NCBI GenBank assembly: GCA_949987565.1
Contig: OX465111.1
Coordinates: 5,204,921 to 5,268,920 of the forward strand
Source: Luidia sarsii
Lineage: Eukaryota > Echinodermata > Asteroidea > Paxillosida > Luidiidae
Length of the DNA: 64,000 bases
Reading direction: 5' to 3'
Shown: positions 1 through 10,800 of the stretch, one piece after another
Layout: each line of letters opens with the position of its first letter
Numbering within the stretch: the stretch's first letter is position 1
The notes under the pieces: model-generated
What the model was told of the DNA's origin: nothing
Seen by the model: the letters and a program-made list of their open reading frames with translations, nothing else
The model's database searches: none
Translations under genes and position numbers: made by a program

Positions 1-61
1 GCAGTCGGCTATAACTTAGACGATAGTACTACTTCAGGATTGTCTAGTTTTCTTTATTTGT

Positions 62-165
62 TTGAAGTACGTAGGCTTAGTGCTAGTACTGGTACAGTGT
101 ACTACTACTACTACTACTAGTACTAGTACTAGTACAGTAGTACATGTACTGTAGTAGTAGTACAG
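62..165. repeat. TAC/TAG trinucleotide microsatellite
   Basis: Short imperfect runs of TAC, TAG and GTA triplets with interspersed TACATGTAC. Simple sequence just before the open frame that starts near 190. A similar TAG/TAC run occurs at 5464-5515. Confidence 0.8.
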
Positions 166-201
166 CCTGGAGACTATTCCTGGGGTTATAGTACCGAAAC
201 C

Positions 202-1425
202 TTGTCAAGATACAAAATATATGCTGAATGTTTTTATCAACTTTTTTGCACGCGCTACACGTGGAGGGCCTTAACACCATACATGATTAAATTCATTGAC
301 CATGCCCTTTTGTTCATGAAAAATTCTAAATTTCCAATGAGTCGCTTCCAGGCAGAAGGTGGTGAACACTTGAATTATGTTCACAATTGTTTCTACTTTC
401 AACACACTACTCGTCATGGGGGCAGAGAAAAAGTTGATCCTCAACTTTCTCTGTTGTCAACAATGTTCAAAAAATTATATTATGAAATTTTGCCTTTAGA
501 TTCCAGTTATGATTTTCTAACTTTTGTCACGAGACACAGGGCTGCTTGTAAGATACAGGTTTTCTTTCGAGGTTATCTTACACGTAGGCTCTTTGATACA
601 TGTACCCCTGAATGTTCTGTAGGTAAGCATGTAAAATGTAACTTTTTTCAAGCATTAGATAAACTGCAGTCCATGCAGTGTACAACAAAGCCATGTGAAC
701 AATTAGAAGCTGGTATTTTTTCCGGCATGGCATTTGTACTTGTTGGCTGTGTACCAAACCAGACAGGCATCAAATGGACCCAAAATAAATTAATAAAAGA
801 AATATCATCACATGGTGGAAAAACGAGCCAGACCTTGCCGGGGAATACTAAGGGACGTTCCACAAAATTGTATTATATATTAGTTAATAAAAAAACAATG
901 CTTGAATCTGCCAAAGTTCCAGATGTAGTAAGAGAAGCGTTGCATCGCGGATATATCATACTGGATTATAGTTTTGTATTTCAGTGTATGGCGAAAAACA
1001 CCCTACTTGATAAATCCGCATTCAGTCTTGAACTGAGTAGCATCTTAAAACACATAAATAAGCAGCCAACACTTTATCAGCAGCACTTTTGTAAAAAAGC
1101 TCGCATTATAAGTATGATTAAAAGAAAAAAAATAAACAGTGCACAACGGAAGGAAAAACTGAAGAATGTAGAGCGAAATGCTGCAGTTTTCTATGCCAAC
1201 TTAAAGAGAGGACAGAGAATAGACAAACACTTTTCTTTTCTTCGTCATGTAGAAATATTTGGTCGCCTATGTAAAGAATATAAACATTTGCCCATGTTAG
1301 AGAAGAAGATTTATCAGGATATGTGGCTTGAAAAAAAGAGAAAACACAATGCAAAAGTTAAACAAGTAAATGCGCTGAATGATTATAATAACAAGGACAT
1401 TCCTCTGTATAAAAAGTGCAAATAA
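202..1425 (+). CDS. C-terminal exon of an IQ + BRCT domain protein (5' end not in this exon)
   Basis: The frame is open from a TAG at 130-132 to the stop at 1423-1425, about 407 residues. It has no ATG near its 5' end (position 202 is TTG), and TATAG at 186-190 could be a 3' splice site, so this is probably a terminal coding exon whose upstream exons lie outside the window. Residues ~50-75 carry a His/Cys/aromatic block (GGEHLNYVHNCFYFQHTTRH) that I cannot assign. Residues ~112-131 form an IQ calmodulin-binding-type motif (AACKIQVFFRGYLTRR). Residues ~171-275 look like a BRCT domain: a hydrophobic start (GMAFVLVG), a GG turn (SSHGGKT), a central strand (YYILV) and a terminal aromatic segment (ILDYSFVFQCM). 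The C terminus is very Lys-rich. The first block could belong to a domesticated transposase; that is inference. Function unknown. Confidence 0.6.
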   Translation: MSRYKIYAECFYQLFCTRYTWRALTPYMIKFIDHALLFMKNSKFPMSRFQAEGGEHLNYVHNCFYFQHTTRHGGREKVDPQLSLLSTMFKKLYYEILPLDSSYDFLTFVTRHRAACKIQVFFRGYLTRRLFDTCTPECSVGKHVKCNFFQALDKLQSMQCTTKPCEQLEAGIFSGMAFVLVGCVPNQTGIKWTQNKLIKEISSHGGKTSQTLPGNTKGRSTKLYYILVNKKTMLESAKVPDVVREALHRGYIILDYSFVFQCMAKNTLLDKSAFSLELSSILKHINKQPTLYQQHFCKKARIISMIKRKKINSAQRKEKLKNVERNAAVFYANLKRGQRIDKHFSFLRHVEIFGRLCKEYKHLPMLEKKIYQDMWLEKKRKHNAKVKQVNALNDYNNKDIPLYKKCK

Positions 1426-2739
1426 GTCATGTGTGGTATAGTAACATGCACACAAATATTTTACTCTGCATAAACTTGTATATTGTTTATTGTGCATATG
1501 TTTTTTCACTTATTTATGAAGTACAGAAGTTGTGTTTTTACTGCTTTATAACATTTGTTGTTTGGGGGTTGTCTTTTTATTTTGATACATGTTTGTATTT
1601 CTATTTACAAACCAAATGCGTTTTGTTATTTTTATCAAGTTCCGGTTTTTAATGTATAATTTGTTTTAGTTGACTTGCCATTGCCTTCCCAATTCATGTA
1701 TTTCCGCATCATCATGAGGTTTGCAGTTACATGTACATTACGTAACTACATGTTTATATAAGTCATAAATCATATTCCAGTTTTAAAAGTGCAATTTATG
1801 AGAGGACAGTGTGCTGAAAGAATGATACTCAACATAAGATTGTTTGGTTTGAGCAAAATGAATGATGATCCTTTTCAATTGTTTTCAGTTTTGCCAATCC
1901 TGTATGGACTGTTTAATGGGTAGTGTACTTAAAACAAATCAGAATAGCATCAGTATTAAGTCGAGGTACAGCAAAATGTAAATTGTACCGTTTATTTCCT
2001 TGAACAGTTTTAACCCTTGCTAGGACATTATATTCATGTAATTTAAAGAAAGGTTGTAAGCTGCTCTGACCAACATGCTACCTACTTGTGCATTTTCTAT
2101 AAAACAAAGAACACTGTATTACCATCAAGCTAAAATTATTTGCCACATGAATTTAAAAAGGGGTTAAGCGTCCCTCTTTTTGAAGACCAAGAAATTCATT
2201 TATTGAATTTTTCTTGATGCCATGCCAATACCTGCCAATTCATAATTTATTAAGAAAGTGTTTAATTTTTATTTTTATTTAGAAGAGGTAATTGTAAAGG
2301 AACCATTTTTCTGTAAGCTTAGTTTTGACAAGTCTCCAGTAACCTGTGCAGGCAACAATATGTATTCCATTTCTGAATAACTCTATGATGCTTGAGTGTT
2401 TTTTTAAATAAAGAAATATCTTAAAGAAAAAAAATAACTCTAAGAGTCGTCTGTGTCTTTCATTCCACAATTGTCAAGACTTTTCAGCCTTCTTAAAAAA
2501 TTGGTCTAGTCAGGATTGATTCCATATATCAAGCAAAGGATTTTCATGGCTTAGTTTGCAGGCTTTTGTGCTTAATGTAAAGGGCTACTGCAATGCACTT
2601 TCGTTTCCATTTTTTGAACTTAAATAACACTTCAATGTGTAGTTGTGCATGTGTAGTTTTTTCAATTGTTTAACCTCAGCTTGGGAAAGGAGTAAAGCAA
2701 AAAGGGGTCTATCTAAAATGGCCTGGCCTGTCAAATCAC
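1426..2739. other. AT-rich 3' flank of the IQ/BRCT exon
   Basis: No coding signal. An AATAAA lies at 2407-2412 on the plus strand and could be a polyadenylation signal for the preceding exon, giving a 3' UTR of about 1 kb. Otherwise AT-rich unique sequence. Confidence 0.4.
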
Positions 2740-3080
2740 ACTCTGCAGTATAGTACCTGTATATGTACAGGTACTGTCTATGACTGTACTGCAGAGTGTA
2801 CTGTACATGTATACTGTACTGTGTAGTAGTGAGTACATGTACATGTACATTACATGTACATGTACTACATTACATGTACATGTACAAGTAGGGTACAGTA
2901 TCGGTATTCATCAGTGCATACATGTACATGGTGCATATTATGGTGTGTGTGTACGTGTACAATAATGTGCGTAAGTGTACAATATGTGCGTACATAAATG
3001 CACATGAACCTGCGTACACAAACATGTACTGTACATGTACTGTACATGTACTGTACATGTACTGTACATGTACATGTATA
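2740..3080. repeat. TACATGTA palindromic microsatellite
   Basis: Dense iteration of the self-complementary motif ACATGTAC/TACATGTA interleaved with TGTACTG. Because the unit is palindromic, both strands give similar spurious Tyr/Met/Cys/Thr frames. No gene is supported here. Confidence 0.85.
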
Positions 3081-4435
3081 GTTTACTGTACAAGTTCCAA
3101 TGATAAAGTAGTTCCAGCAACCCAGGGAGGAGATAAGTTAATTAGGGTCCAGTGGAAGTTGTTTACATAAAGGATTATCTCCATGGGGTGCCAGGCCTCA
3201 ATTCTATGTGGAAAACCAGCAAGATTTTTTAAAGGGAGGTACACGTCATGCATGCCAGACTGTGCACAAAGGCATGGGCACCCACCCATCACATTTTCAA
3301 TCATTGCGGACAAACGCAATACTTTTTTTACATTTTATTTTCACATGTTGCATCAGTACCATCTTTGCCACATTTTAAGCCCAATTTTGTGACCCAACTC
3401 TAAAGTTTAGCCCCCTTAGAGGGTGCAGCACACAAAATCCATCCAAGATGGCTCCGCCGAGCTGATTATCATAAAGTGTGTACCCACAACTTTTTTTAAA
3501 TGTTTTCTTTGGAGGCTAATTAACTAATACATTGTAGAACAAGTGAAGCTTAAGACAACCTGGGTGTTCACTCTTCAATTTGGTATGTAATTTGGACCAT
3601 ATCTGGCTTTAAATGTGGCCCTATTTGGCTGTGGAAGTGGAGGGGTCCATCTCAAAATCCTTGCAGAAATTCGGCTTGCGCGGCTGCACATTTTGGGGGT
3701 GTTTTTTCCGGGGGTAATGAGCAAAAAATCTAATCGGATAAGAGCACTAAAATTGAAAAGAATCTGAGAGATGAAGGTCCAAACTACAATTTTAAGTATA
3801 GCTACAAGAACTGAGAGACTTTTGGGCATGGGATAATTGGCTTTGAATGTGAGTGTTTTTGTAGTGTTCAATGGGAGCTCGATTTAGTGTTCTGCACCCC
3901 TCTGCCATTATTTATGTCATGAACAGCGCCCTCATTTGGGTATCCCGCAAACAAGGGGTTCAATTTTAGACGGCAAATTACCTCATAATAATCAGTTACT
4001 CTTTAGAATTAAATAAATAAAAAAGAGAACGTTTAGCGACGCCAAAGAAAAGCGGGAATTCGCGCCTTGCCTGAGCGATGCAGCAAGCTGCGCATGACCG
4101 TGTACGCACGTTGGCCGAAAAACAGCAGTCTGGTTCCGGCCCTCTGAATAACGTAATCGGTTTACCAGCAACCACAGGACATAGGCGAAAAACAGACACG
4201 CGCAACCTTGTTCTCGTCGCGCTTGCAGACGTTGGCTTTTCTCAGCCTTCTTTTCACGCCTTTTTGCCCAAACTTTTCAACCTCGTTTCTGTTATATTCA
4301 GTAGCGCGATAAAAGATTTTGGTTTGATACTCTCACCCATTTTTTATAGACCAACTATTATCATGTAATGAAAGGACTGTTTGGCACAACAGCTTGAAAA
4401 AAAAAAAAAAAAATTGGACCAGCAGAATTCCCCTG
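3081..4435. other. Intergenic sequence without recognisable genes
   Basis: Mixed unique sequence with short open frames that I do not recognise. It includes an A17 tract near 4397-4413. Nothing else can be supported. Confidence 0.4.
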
Positions 4436-4559
4436 AATCATGATTTTGTGAAGCATATTATTTTGTCAACCGGACGACGGTCAGCAGTGACAGCAGGCTC
4501 TGTGCACTGAACATGCAAATTTTTGTCACTATTCACATACGCGCCACAAAATCATGATT
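4436..4559. mobile_element. Possible 124-bp MITE with 15-bp terminal inverted repeats
   Basis: AATCATGATTTTGTG at 4436-4450 is the exact reverse complement of CACAAAATCATGATT at 4545-4559. The internal sequence has no coding capacity. The short length and perfect inverted ends suit a miniature inverted-repeat element, but I see no clear target-site duplication, so a chance palindrome remains possible. Confidence 0.35.
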
Positions 4560-4842
4560 TTTGAGAAAACTGTAAGCCCATATTTTTCGGCAACTGGTTG
4601 TGCTAGACCATGGATGCTGTCTACATTACGGGTTTAGGTTTTTTTCACCAGACTTTTACAGTGAGGGTATTAAACTAACATCTTGGCCTCAATTGTTGTT
4701 AACATCGTATCTCCAAAATAATTCCTACTAAAAATCCAGGCACGCTTAAAAATGAAAACAGCTTAAAGCCTTGTGGAGTTTTGGTCACGAGAATAACTGC
4801 GTAAAGTTTATGGGCCTATCCTGGTCCGAGTAACTTGGACCC

Positions 4843-4943
4843 GACAAGTCACCCTTTTTTATCGAATTTTGAAATTTTGAGATTCGGGTGACTGTCACCC
4901 GAATCTGAAAATTTCAAAATTCGATAAAAAAGTGTGACTTGTC
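4843..4943. mobile_element. 101-bp near-perfect palindrome (foldback/MITE-like)
   Basis: Two 50-bp arms (4843-4892 and 4894-4943) around a single central base match at 48 of 50 positions. The outer ends read GACAAGTCAC and the inner ends GATTCGGGTGAC. One arm, plus its left flank (GTCCGAGTAACTTGGACCCG), recurs near 44309-44379, so this is a dispersed repeat rather than a unique hairpin. Confidence 0.75.
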
Positions 4944-5463
4944 GTGTCCCCAGAACCCCCCTCCCCCCGAACGGGCCAGGCAAAGACGGACAGACGGACG
5001 AACGAACGGAAATCGGTATCATAGGCTCGCACTGCTAATTAGCAGCTTGCCCAAAATTAGACATTTATTTGAACATTTGAGTGCACTGGCCTTGTCAGTG
5101 TTGGGCTTTTCTACACAGTCTGCAAATCATTTGCGCAAGACGTGACGTGTTAATTTTAACAACTTGACAAACTATGTTGTGGAAAGTAGTACGTGTTGTA
5201 GCACTTAGTCAATTTAGGTTTTGTGTCGTTGTCATTAGCGTGGGTTAATAATTTCCGCAGATATTGCTGTTCCACTTTGGGATTTGGCATGACTAAACAA
5301 ATGTCTGGTAAAGACACGTACCTTCAACCCGTCGCGAATACAGGCACATAACAGACGACGAAGGTCCTGATAGCGCCGAGCTCTCGTCCCGAAATCCAGG
5401 GGGAATTCGACCCCAAGCAGGGGAACTCGACCCGTTAGTTGAGGCATTGCGATGTTGCTCCAT

Positions 5464-5515
5464 GGCGGTCAGGCTAGTAGTACTAGTAGTACTAGTAGTA
5501 GTAGTAGTAGCAGTG
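5464..5515. repeat. TAG/TAGTAC microsatellite
   Basis: Runs of TAGTAC and TAG triplets flanked by two copies of CATGGCGGTC (about 5461 and 5518), which may be a short direct repeat. Confidence 0.7.
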
Positions 5516-5796
5516 TCATGGCGGTCGAACTAAGATGGCGGCCAAACTGACTAGTTTTCCACGTGCGTCAGTGCAGTGTACTATAGGCATTGTCGAATCT
5601 CTGGCCATGTCCCGTGGCTAAGCCTTTAGGTTGCACGCGGGCCTATGGAAGTCGCTGGCTAGCGGCTGCAACCAGTTCCCAATACATTGTCTGCTATTCC
5701 CAGCCGCAGCCAGTGCACTGGTACACGGCGTCCGCGCCGCACGCCCAGCGTTGCGTGTTCACGAACAACGGTCAAACATTCCACAGATGGCGCCCA

Positions 5797-5850
5797 GCCA
5801 ATCATTGGCCGCCCCGCTCATGAATATGTATGAGTATATCAGCGACCGGG
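5797..5850. promoter_or_regulatory. Candidate promoter-like CCAAT/TATA-like cluster
   Basis: GCCAATCATTGGCC at 5797-5810 carries CCAAT on both strands. It is followed by a GC block (GCCCCGC) and by AATATGTATGAGTATATC, which is weakly TATA-like. No recognised coding region follows on either side, so the assignment is speculative. Confidence 0.2.
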
Positions 5851-5899
5851 CGAACTGCCCATTCACCTCCACATTCCTTCATACCGCGCAGGCGTTCTA

Positions 5900-7526
5900 G
5901 GATCTAGTCTTGATTTAAGGCTTCTTAAACGGAGCGCAGAATTTCCTTCGTTCTTTTGCCAAATTGGAACACAATCCAATCAGAAATTGATTTGTTTTTA
6001 TAAATTATTCAACACGTGTCTAACAGTGAATTGAAAGGAAAATGCACCATAGAAATAATCACTGCATTGTTGCATATTATTTTCATGAATGGGTAACACT
6101 TCATAATTTATATTTGAGCCAAATGTTACTTAATCAGAAAACCGCGTGATAAGTATCGTGGGAACCCCCGTTTTCGACGCTACACGTTTTCGACGCTTAG
6201 CCTTCTAACTCACATCGCACTATGAAAACAACTCCGTATAACGATCTCAGACTTCATATCTTACAGTTGGTTTCCTGCTCTTGTCCGTCACCGAAAATGT
6301 GGAAATTTAAGGCTTTTCCAGTAGGCCAAACTCGTGTTATTCAAAAAGTTGCTCTTTAGGGGTCTATTTTCCTAGGTACAAAATTGGCAGTTGCTTCGAA
6401 GCTCCAGTTTTCTTTATTGTTGGTCCTAAAAAAAATCTGAGTTTTCCATAACAAACCCCAACATCCGTAGAAAAAAAATATATCACGCAACTTGAGGCAG
6501 TCCGTTCTGGGTAAAAACTATGGAGGCTACTATAGGGCGTCTCGCTTATATAATTTTTTAAATATTTTTTTTAATTATTATTTAAAGACAAAAAGTAACA
6601 TGGCCCAATAGGCTTTAAAAAAAAATAAAAAAAAATAAAAGAGCAGCTAGAGAAAGTACCAAGAAGGAGGAAATGTGTCTCTTGAGTGAAATTTGGAAAG
6701 GTTATAACTGAAGAAGCAGTGAGAAAGAGGATTGTGGAGTTTTTTTTAAACGTCACAAAAGAAGACATCAACAAGACCAATACGTTTTAAGCATAAATTA
6801 TGAATGATTTGAGGAAAGTGTTAGAAGCAGTGTGGAAAAACAAAAACAAAGATGAACACAAAAAACATACAGGGAAGAATTTAATAGTGCCACACAGCAT
6901 TTTGAGTTAATTTAAGAATTTATTTTGCGTTTGGCTACACTGGGACGCCTTACTAAACACCACTGACGAAAATAGGTGACGATGCTTACTGCGCGGTGCG
7001 CCGCGGACGTCAACAAAACCGGGTAATCTTACGGAAGTGACAGGCTTGATCAACCTTCTCTATGATTATTGTAATAGTCTGTGGTGTGGACAAAGTGACT
7101 GAGACCTCTTTTAGTGTGATACTATCGTCCACATTGTTAAGTTTGAAGAAAAGTCCTTTTATACTATACTAGTTAGTATTTTATACTATAAGTGACTCTT
7201 TATTACTAACACGGCTATATCCGACCAAGTATAGAATAATTGTCATAAATCGATAAATTTTGAATTGCTCAGAAACATTTTAGCAGAAACAAGCAGGGAA
7301 AGAACTACACTTGAAATGGTTTATAATTCTTTTGTTTTGAATGATAAAAGTTTGGGCAACAATCACAAATGTGTCAAAGGTCATGATGACACGCTTTTTA
7401 CGAAATTTTCATGATTTTCTGGGGGAAACGTAATTCCAAGCCCTTTGTTACCGTTTGATGAAGGATGAAAGGTAAATGCTTCATTCCTACTAAAAAGGTT
7501 GTTTTTAAGTGATGTAAAACTCCAAT
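5900..7526. other. Intergenic / 3' flank of the LRR gene
   Basis: AT-rich unique sequence. CGTTTTCGACGCT is repeated near 6170 and 6186, and there are oligo-A runs around 6610-6640. Nothing coding is recognised. Confidence 0.4.
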
Positions 7527-7532
7527 TTTATT
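7527..7532 (-). terminator. Candidate polyadenylation signal (AATAAA) of the LRR/GCC/membrane gene
   Basis: TTTATT on the plus strand reads AATAAA on the gene strand, about 200 nt past the stop codon at 7731-7733. A second AATAAA lies at 7199-7204. Either could set the transcript end. Confidence 0.4.
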
Positions 7533-7730
7533 TTGTTTACCTCTGCAGTTCTCATAAGAATACTCAGATTCCACTGAAAATGTGTCTACAGGCACAGTGA
7601 CTTCTATAAACATCTAAAGACCTTGAGTTAAAAGGTTTGTAGTCGGTCCGATATGGAATGACCCAAATGCTATTAATTTCTGCCTTTGTTTATCGGAATA
7701 TTTTGCCATTTTGTTCTTGACATCGGTGTG

Positions 7731-7873
7731 CTAAGAAACGCTCGATTCAGCTGTGCCGGAGGTGGACCCTGGATCGTCGGCATCGCTTGTGCTCGGCGGG
7801 TTGTCGCTGGTTCCCCTACGCCCGACGCACCTCCCCTTGCACAGGGCGCAGACACGGTCCCACACGAAGCTGC
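7731..7873 (-). CDS. Terminal exon: cytoplasmic/tail segment with stop
   Basis: The acceptor TTTTTCAG precedes the exon. It is 143 nt (2 nt completing a codon, 46 sense codons and TAG), exactly in phase with the 1-nt overhang of the preceding exon. It starts [15 protein letters not shown] and continues Ser/Asp/Gly/Thr-rich. Its CxxC-like start aligns in position with the Cys-rich start of the paralogue's last exon at 38601-38378, which supports the assignment. Confidence 0.7.
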
Positions 7874-10800
7874 CTGAAAAATCGAATAAAGTCAAGCGTG
7901 AACCACCTGATTGGCTACCCAGCCCCATATAGGGGGCGCCCTTCCAAAATAGTCAACTATCTATCAAGTGGTAACAGTTTCTCTCGACACATGCACAGTA
8001 CATTGAATAAAAGTAAACCGTCAAGTAAACCGTTGATAGAAAAATCACTAGATCAACCCTTTTACCCTAGTAGGAGTCTGTAAAAGCCGGTAGCTGGCAA
8101 TTGCAATGTATCATAGCATGTACTGGTGTCCAGTGTTGTAGGTCTCAACACCTGGTCTCGGTCGCGAGATCGAGACCGTCTCGAGACCTTTTTTGAGGTC
8201 TCGGTCTCGGAAGTCTTGGTCTCGGTCTCGGCTTGCAAAGGTCTCGGCCTCGGGAGGCCAGGTCTCGGTTTCGGTCTCGGTCTCGGTCATGAAGGTCTCG
8301 GTCTCGGTCTCGGACATGAAGGTCTCGGTCTTAGTCTCGGTCTCGGACATGAAGGTCTCGGTCTCGGTCTCGGTTTCGGACATGAAGGTCTCGGTCTCAG
8401 TCTCGGACATGAAGGTCTCGGTCTCGGTCTCGGTCTCGGACATGAAGGTCTCGGTCTCGGTCTCGGACATGAAGGTCTCGTTCTCGGACATGAAGGTCTC
8501 GGTCTCGGTCTCGGTCTCGGACATGAAGGTCTCGGTCTCAGTCTCGGTCTCGGACATGAAGGTCTCGGTCTCGGTCTCGGACATGAAGGTCTCGGTCTTA
8601 GTCTCGGTCTCGGACATGAAGGTCTCGGTCTCGGTCTCGGTTTCGGACATGAAGGTCTCGGTCTCAGTCTCGGTCTCGGACATGAAGGTCTCGGTCTCGG
8701 TCTCGGACATGAAGGTCTCGGTCTTAGTCTCGGTCTCGGACATGAAGGTCTCGGTCTCGGTCTCGGTTTCGGACATGAAGGTCTCGGTCTCGGTCTCGGT
8801 CTCGGACATGAAGGTCTCGGTCTCGGTCTCGGTCTCGGACATGAAGGTCTCGGTCTCGGTCTCGGACATGAAGGTCTCGGTCTCGGTCTCGGTCTCGGAC
8901 ATGAAGGTCTCGGTCTCGGTCTCGGACATGAAGGTCTCGGTCTCGGTCTCGGACATGAAGGTCTCGGTCTCAGTCTCGGTCTCGGACATGAAGGTCTCGG
9001 TCTCGGTCTCGGTCTCGGACATGAAGGTCTCGGTCTCGGTCTCGGACATGAAGGTCTCGGTCTTAGTCTCGGTCTCGGACATGAAGGTCTCGGTCTCGGT
9101 CTCGGTTTCGGACATGAAGGTCTCGGTCTCGGTCTCGGTCTCGGACATGAAGGTCTCGGTCTTAGTCTCGGTCTCGGACATGAAGGTCTCGGTCTCGGTC
9201 TCGGACATGAAGGTCTCGGTCTCGGTCTCGGACATGAAGGTCTCGGTCTCAGTCTCGGTCTCGGACATGAAGGTCTCGGTCTCAGTCTCGGTCTCGGACA
9301 TGAAGGTCTCGGTCTCGGTCTCGGTCTCGGACATGAAGGTCTCGGTCTCAGTCTCGGACATGAAGGTCTCGGTCTCGGTCTCGGACATGAAGGTCTCGGT
9401 CTCAGTCTCGGTCTCGGACATGAAGGTCTCGGTCTCGGTCTCGGTCTCGGACATGAAGGTCTCGGTCTCAGTCTCGGACATGAAGGTCTCGGTCTCAGTC
9501 TCGGTCTCGGACATGAAGGTCTCGGTCTCGGTCTCGGTCTCGGACATGAAGGTCTCGGTCTCAGTCTCGGTTTCGGACATGAAGGTCTCGGTCTCAGTCT
9601 CGGTCTCGGACATGAAGGTCTCGGTCTCAGTCTCGGTCTCGGACATGAAGGTCTCGGTCTCGGTCTCGGACATGAAGGTCTCGGTCTCAGTCTCGGACAT
9701 GAAGGTCTCGGTCTCGGTCTCGGACATGAAGGTCTCGTTCTCGGACATGAAGGTCTCGGTCTCGGTCTCGGTCTCGGACATGAAGGTCTCGGTCTCGGTC
9801 TCGGTCTCGGACATGAAGGTCTCGGTCTCGGTCTCGGACATGAAGGTCTCGGTCTCAGTCTCGGACATGAAGGTCTCGGTCTCGGTCTCGGACATGAAGG
9901 TCTCGGTCTCAGTCTCGGTCTCGGACATGAAGGTCTCGGTCTCGGTCTCGGACATGAAGGTCTCGGTCTCAGTCTCGGACATGAAGGTCTCGGTCTCAGT
10001 CTCGGACATGAAGGTCTCGGTCTCGGTCTCGGACATGAAGGTCTCGTTCTCGGACATGAAGGTCTCGGTCTCGGTCTCGGTCTCGGACATGAAGGTCTCG
10101 GTCTCAGTCTCGGTCTCGGACATGAAGGTCTCGGTCTCGGTCTCGGTCATGAAGGTCTCGTTCTCGGTCTCGGTCTCGGACATGAAGGTCTCGGTCTCGG
10201 TCTCGGTCTCGGACATGAAGGTCTCGGTCTCAGTCTCGGTCTCGGACATGAAGGTCTCGGTCTCGGTCTCGGTCTCGGACATGAAGGTCTCGGTCTCAGT
10301 CTCGGTCTCGGACATGAAGGTCTCGGTCTCGGTCTCGGACATGAAGGTCTCGGTCTCGGTCTCGGTCTCGGACATGAAGGTCTCAGTCTCAGTCTCGGTC
10401 TCGGACATGAAGGTCTCGGTCTCGGTCTCGGTCTCGGACATGAAGGTCTCGGTCTCAGTCTCGGTCTCGGACATGAAGGTCTCGGTCTCGGTCTCGGTCT
10501 CGGACATGAAGGTCTCAGTCTCGGTCTCGGTCTCGGACATGAAGGTCTCGGTCTCGGTCCCAGTCTCGGTCTCGGACATGAAGGTCTCGGTCTCGGTCTC
10601 GGACATGAAGGTCTCGGTCCCAGTCTCGGTCTCGGACATGAAGGTCTCGGTCTCGGTCTCGGTCTCGGACATGAAGGTCTCGGTCTCAGCCTCGGTCTCG
10701 GACATGAAGGTCTCAGTCTCGGTATCGGACATGAAGGTCTCGGTCCCAGTCTCGGTCTCGGACATGAAGGTCTCGGTCCCAGTCTCGGTCTCGGACATGA

